Positions 60,856 through 64,000 of a stretch of 64,000 nucleotides of DNA are shown here, piece after piece (positions within the stretch are counted from its first letter, which is position 1; every line of letters starts with the position of its first letter). The stretch is from Vreelandella zhuhanensis (lineage in GTDB: Bacteria > Pseudomonadota > Gammaproteobacteria > Pseudomonadales > Halomonadaceae), in contig NZ_WTKP01000004.1 of the NCBI RefSeq assembly GCF_009793355.1, forward strand, positions 1 to 64,000. The letters run 5' to 3'. The position numbers were made by a program, and so were the translations under genes. Under the pieces are notes generated by a model. The model was not told the origin of the DNA, did not search any database, and worked only from the letters and a program-made list of their open reading frames with translations.

Positions 60856-62184
60856 TTAACTTTCCTCACAGCTTAACGGTTTCCGACATGCCACCACCTG
60901 ATTGCGGCCTTGATGCTTGGCTTGGTAGAGAGCCTTATCTGCACGCACCAGTAGCCTATCCTGATGCTCACCGGGCCAGTGTTCAGCAATACCGATGCTG
61001 ATGGTGATGTCATGCCCGGAGAAGGAGCGATTGGCCACGCGCCGCCGGATGCGCTCGGCAAATATCTCACCGCCCTCCAAGCCGGTACCGCGCAGCAAGA
61101 CGGTAAATTCCTCACCGCCCCAACGCGCCAGAACATCACTGTCTCGCAGGCAGCCCTTGATGCATACGACCAGCTGCTTGAGTATCTCATCCCCCATCTC
61201 GTGACCATGGGTATCATTGACGCTCTTGAAGTGGTCGATATCAAAAATCAACAAAACAAACGTCTCATCGGAGTGGGCCACTTGGGCAACGTGCTCGCTT
61301 ACAACACGATCAAAGGCCCGACGATTGTAGGCGCCGGTCAAGTGATCGCGTGTCGCCTGGTCTTCCAGTTCGCGCTCAAGAGACTTTCGCTCATCGATAT
61401 CATGAAATACCGAGACATAATTACGCACACTGTTCTCAGCATCCATCACCGCGGTGATCGATTGCCATAAGGGATAAATATTCCCGTACTTATTGCGGTT
61501 CCAGATCTCTCCTTGCCAATGCCCGGTCTCTCGCAAAGCCATCCACATTCGCTGATAAAAGCTTTTATCATGCCGCCCGGACTTGAACAACTTGGGAGTT
61601 CTCCCGACCACTTCTTCACTGTGATAGCCGGTAATATCGGTAAAGGCCTGGTTAACACGCTCGATCACCATATCCGCATTGGCAATCAGCGTGGCCTGGC
61701 CCGTTTCGAACACCGTCGCCAATAATCGCAGTTCGCTTTCTTGCTGGCGACGCAAGGTGATGTCTTCCTTTACCGCGACAAAGTTGACGATCTCGCCCTC
61801 GGCATTCTTGACCGGGGTAATGATTTCCGAGTCCCAATAAAGCTCGCCATTCTTGCGCCGATTAAGCAGCTCTCCTTGCCATACATCCCCGGCTCTCAGC
61901 GTTTTCCACATATCTTGATAAACCATATGCGGGGTCATGCCGGACTGAATCACTGCCGGCGTCTTGCCCACCAGTTCCTCACGACTGTAGCCGGTGATGG
62001 TGCTAAAACGCTGGTTAACGAATTCGATGACACCCTCGGCATCGGTAATGGCTGTGGCGGTGGGGCTTTGTTCCACCGCCACATAGAATTGCTCAAAGCG
62101 TTTTTCCAATGCTTTATAAGCAACATCCAGGTTCGCCTCCGGCGAGGACGGCAAGGATGAAAGGGAAGCCGGCTCAGTCATCAT
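60856..62184 (-). CDS. PAS-PAS-GGDEF diguanylate cyclase
   Basis: Makes c-di-GMP from two GTP. The 442 residues have two PAS/PAC units (about 30-150 and 155-275: TGYSREELVGK and TGYHSEEVVGR) and a GGDEF domain (about 280-435) with an intact GGEEF active site and the RxxD inhibitory site (RDSD) five residues before it, so product inhibition is likely. AGGAG seven bases upstream supports ATG 62184; the frame stays open to 62214. No transmembrane segment, so sensing is cytoplasmic, perhaps redox or small-molecule. Confidence 0.94.
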   Translation of the reverse strand: MMTEPASLSSLPSSPEANLDVAYKALEKRFEQFYVAVEQSPTATAITDAEGVIEFVNQRFSTITGYSREELVGKTPAVIQSGMTPHMVYQDMWKTLRAGDVWQGELLNRRKNGELYWDSEIITPVKNAEGEIVNFVAVKEDITLRRQQESELRLLATVFETGQATLIANADMVIERVNQAFTDITGYHSEEVVGRTPKLFKSGRHDKSFYQRMWMALRETGHWQGEIWNRNKYGNIYPLWQSITAVMDAENSVRNYVSVFHDIDERKSLERELEDQATRDHLTGAYNRRAFDRVVSEHVAQVAHSDETFVLLIFDIDHFKSVNDTHGHEMGDEILKQLVVCIKGCLRDSDVLARWGGEEFTVLLRGTGLEGGEIFAERIRRRVANRSFSGHDITISIGIAEHWPGEHQDRLLVRADKALYQAKHQGRNQVVACRKPLSCEES

Positions 62185-62491
62185 AATGGTTCTCCTGCTA
62201 CCGATCAGCGTCATCTTTCGCCTGATTGAGATGCAATTTTTATCCTGTTATGTGCATTCATCAAGACGTATGACAAGGTGTGACAAGCGTTGATCATAGC
62301 AAAACTAGACAGCGAAAATTACACACTCATGCTTTTTGACCTGTCTGATCACCTCGTCTATCGGCATGCATCAATTTCGCCCGAGATACCATCGGCATCT
62401 CGGGCTGTCCTTTACTCCTTGAATTAATCCGCGACAACATCCAAGGCCAAGCGTGATATAACAGCGGTGCCGAAAAATGACAGCGACGGAT
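62185..62491. other. Intergenic stretch upstream of the cyclase gene
   Basis: 307 bases without a gene. It holds a perfect stem GCCCGAGAT/ATCTCGGGC (62379-62387 and 62397-62405) without a strong T-run, a minus-strand -10-like TATGAT (62292-62297), and two TGACAAG units (62271-62277 and 62281-62287) exactly one helical turn apart just downstream of it. No other structure recognised. Confidence 0.6.
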
Positions 62492-63772
62492 TTACTGGCA
62501 CTCCTGGCAGTTGCCGCGTGCCATGATCGCCTCGCTGATACGTTCGATACCTTGGTGATAGGCCGCTTGACGGTAGGTAATGACCTCTTTCTCCGCTCGA
62601 TCCAGCACTAGGGTGGCGGCCTGCTGCAAGCGCAATGTCATGCGGTTATGCACGTCCGTTTCCAACCAATGGTCGCCGGTGCGATTCTGCACCCACTCGA
62701 AATAACTCACGATCACCCCGCCGGTGTTGGCCAGCACATCCGGCAGCACTGGAATGCCGCGCTTGGCCAGGGTTGCATCGGCAGCGCTGGTCAAGGGGCC
62801 GTTGGCAATTTCGAGTATCAGGCCCGCCCGTACTTCATCCACGTTATCGCAGTGAATCTGATTTTCTAGAGCTCCCAATGCCAGCACGTCCACGTCCAGG
62901 GTCAACAAGGTATCGGGAGGAAAGATCTCGACATTGGAGGCATCACTCACCTTGCCGTTACGCGCCTTGGCTGCCTTGACCTCATTCGGGTCCAGGCCTT
63001 GCTCGGCGTAGATCGCCGCGCGGGAGTCCGACACTGCCACCACCTTGTAGCCTTCGGCATGGGCCAGCCGAGCAAAGTGATACGCCGCATTGCCGAAACC
63101 CTGAACAGCTATACGGATATCTTGCGGACGGCGCTTTTTACGCTCGACCCATAGATTGAGCACCTGCAACGCACCGCAACCTGTCGCAGCTACCCGGCCA
63201 CGCGAGCCTCCCAGCGAAATAGGTTTACCGGTAACCGCCGCAGGCGCCTGAGCACGCACGATGTGCGCGTATTCATCCGCCATCCAGCCCATCACCGTGG
63301 CATTGGTATTCACGTCCGGCGCGGGAATGTCCCGGTCAGGTCCCATCACATCGGCAATGGCGCGCACGTAACCCCGCGCTAGACGTTCAAGCTCCAACAG
63401 CGAAAGCGCCTTGGGGTCCACTTGCACGCCGCCCTTGCCGCCGCCATAGGGCAGCCCGACCACGGCGCACTTGATCGCCATCCAGAAACTCAGGGTGGTC
63501 ACTTCCTGCTGGCACACCTGGGGATGAAAGCGGACTCCGCCTTTGGCCGGTCCCAGACTGGTGTCGTACTGTACTCGCCAACCGGGAAACACTTTCAGGC
63601 TGCCGTCATCCATGCGCACCGGGACGCTAACTTGCAACGCAAGGCTCGGCTGCATCAGCCGCTCCCGAGCATCAGGATGTAGGGCCAGCGCATCGAACAC
63701 GTCTTCCAGTCGCGAACGCGCATCCTCGAACAGCGCGGTTCCAGTTCCAGGCGTGACGGCATTATCACCCAT
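62492..63772 (-). CDS. Glu/Leu/Phe/Val dehydrogenase
   Basis: Oxidative deaminase of the ELFV family, 426 residues, close to NAD-dependent hexameric glutamate dehydrogenases in size. Conserved: the dimerisation segment GGVRFHP, the catalytic-lysine region PYGGGKGGVQVDP (about 118-130), DIPAPDVNTN, and a Rossmann motif VQGFGNAAYHFA (about 225). AGGAG precedes ATG 63772. Glutamate is the likeliest substrate, but leucine/valine cannot be excluded; in a halophile glutamate is also a counter-ion for K+. Confidence 0.9.
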   Translation of the reverse strand: MGDNAVTPGTGTALFEDARSRLEDVFDALALHPDARERLMQPSLALQVSVPVRMDDGSLKVFPGWRVQYDTSLGPAKGGVRFHPQVCQQEVTTLSFWMAIKCAVVGLPYGGGKGGVQVDPKALSLLELERLARGYVRAIADVMGPDRDIPAPDVNTNATVMGWMADEYAHIVRAQAPAAVTGKPISLGGSRGRVAATGCGALQVLNLWVERKKRRPQDIRIAVQGFGNAAYHFARLAHAEGYKVVAVSDSRAAIYAEQGLDPNEVKAAKARNGKVSDASNVEIFPPDTLLTLDVDVLALGALENQIHCDNVDEVRAGLILEIANGPLTSAADATLAKRGIPVLPDVLANTGGVIVSYFEWVQNRTGDHWLETDVHNRMTLRLQQAATLVLDRAEKEVITYRQAAYHQGIERISEAIMARGNCQECQ

Positions 63773-63911
63773 CACCGAAGCTCCTTTTGTGTAGACACTT
63801 TCAGCGTAGCAGTTACCTTTCACAGGACGCACGACAACCCTGCCACTTTCTTCGTGGAAGAATTTTCGACAGATACCGCAAGTTCGGGGAAAAATGCGAA
63901 GCGTAAAAGGC

Positions 63912-64000
63912 CTATCCTTCCGTACTGCTGCGCCCTACACCTAGATAGCGCATTCCGGCTCCTTGTACGGCTTCCGGGGTGTAGAGGTTGCGACCGTCCA
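63912..64000 (-). CDS. C-terminal end of UDP-glucose 6-dehydrogenase (cut by window edge)
   Basis: The last 29 codons of a leftward gene. The frame ends DGRNLYTPEAVQGAGMRYLG then VGRSSTEG and a stop; DGRN(L/I)Y...G..Y..(I/V)GR is the C-terminal signature of UDP-glucose/GDP-mannose dehydrogenases, most like UDP-glucose dehydrogenase. It makes UDP-glucuronate for exopolysaccharide. Too short to separate the substrate, and the start lies outside the window. Confidence 0.7.
   Translation of the reverse strand, partial: DGRNLYTPEAVQGAGMRYLGVGRSSTEG

Overview
The window is a gene-dense, GC-rich gammaproteobacterial chromosome segment. Gene content and order (tyrS-anmK; pilU-pilT|yggS-proC-yggT-metX-metW; dksA-gluQ-cbrX-cbrA-cbrB-crcZ-pcnB-folK-panB-panC-panD; pnp-rpsO-truB-rbfA-infB-nusA-rimP-tRNAs-secG-tpiA-glmM-folP-ftsH-rlmE|yhbY-greA-carB-carA-dapB; dnaJ-dnaK-grpE|recN-fur|bamE-rnfH-ratA|smpB-ssrA) follow blocks that are familiar in Pseudomonas but are separate there. 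Together with an NhaD-type Na+/H+ antiporter, this suggests a moderately halophilic relative such as Halomonadaceae. The assignment is an inference from synteny and protein resemblance; no 16S gene is inside the window.

Layout. 1-1.4 kb: tyrS, with a likely rRNA-operon promoter at the left edge that fires out of the window. 1.4-11.3 kb: anmK, the twitching ATPases pilU/pilT, the yggS-proC-yggT-metX-metW-DUF4426 run, sfsA and an aminotransferase. 11.4-23.8 kb: dksA, gluQ, a CbrX-like small membrane protein, the CbrA/CbrB two-component system, then an 850-base stretch without a protein gene that carries a sigma-54 promoter and a CrcZ-like regulatory RNA with at least seven A-rich Hfq/Crc-type motifs, followed by pcnB-folK-panB-panC-panD and a thiolase. 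23.9-46.1 kb: a long leftward series of translation, RNA-processing, cell-envelope and pyrimidine/arginine genes (pnp to dapB), with initiator tRNA-Met and tRNA-Leu(GAG). 46.3-48.2 kb: an unusual 651-residue protein that joins a Clp1/Grc3-like polynucleotide-kinase P-loop domain to an RNase Z-like metallo-beta-lactamase domain. 48.3-57.1 kb: dnaJ-dnaK-grpE with two sigma-32 promoters, SOS-controlled recN, fur, bamE, rnfH, ratA, smpB and ssrA (tmRNA). 57.2-64 kb: nhaD, two cyclic-di-GMP enzymes, a Glu/Leu-type dehydrogenase and the C-terminal end of a UDP-glucose dehydrogenase cut by the window edge.

Functionally the window is mostly housekeeping. The parts most worth attention are the CbrAB-sigma54-CrcZ carbon catabolite control locus, which appears complete here; the Clp1-RNase Z fusion, a possible RNA cleavage and end-phosphorylation enzyme; an initiator tRNA with a U1.U72 mismatch; a duplicated TTG start region in carA; and a perfect palindrome in the nhaD promoter region. 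All promoter, operator and terminator calls are made by eye.
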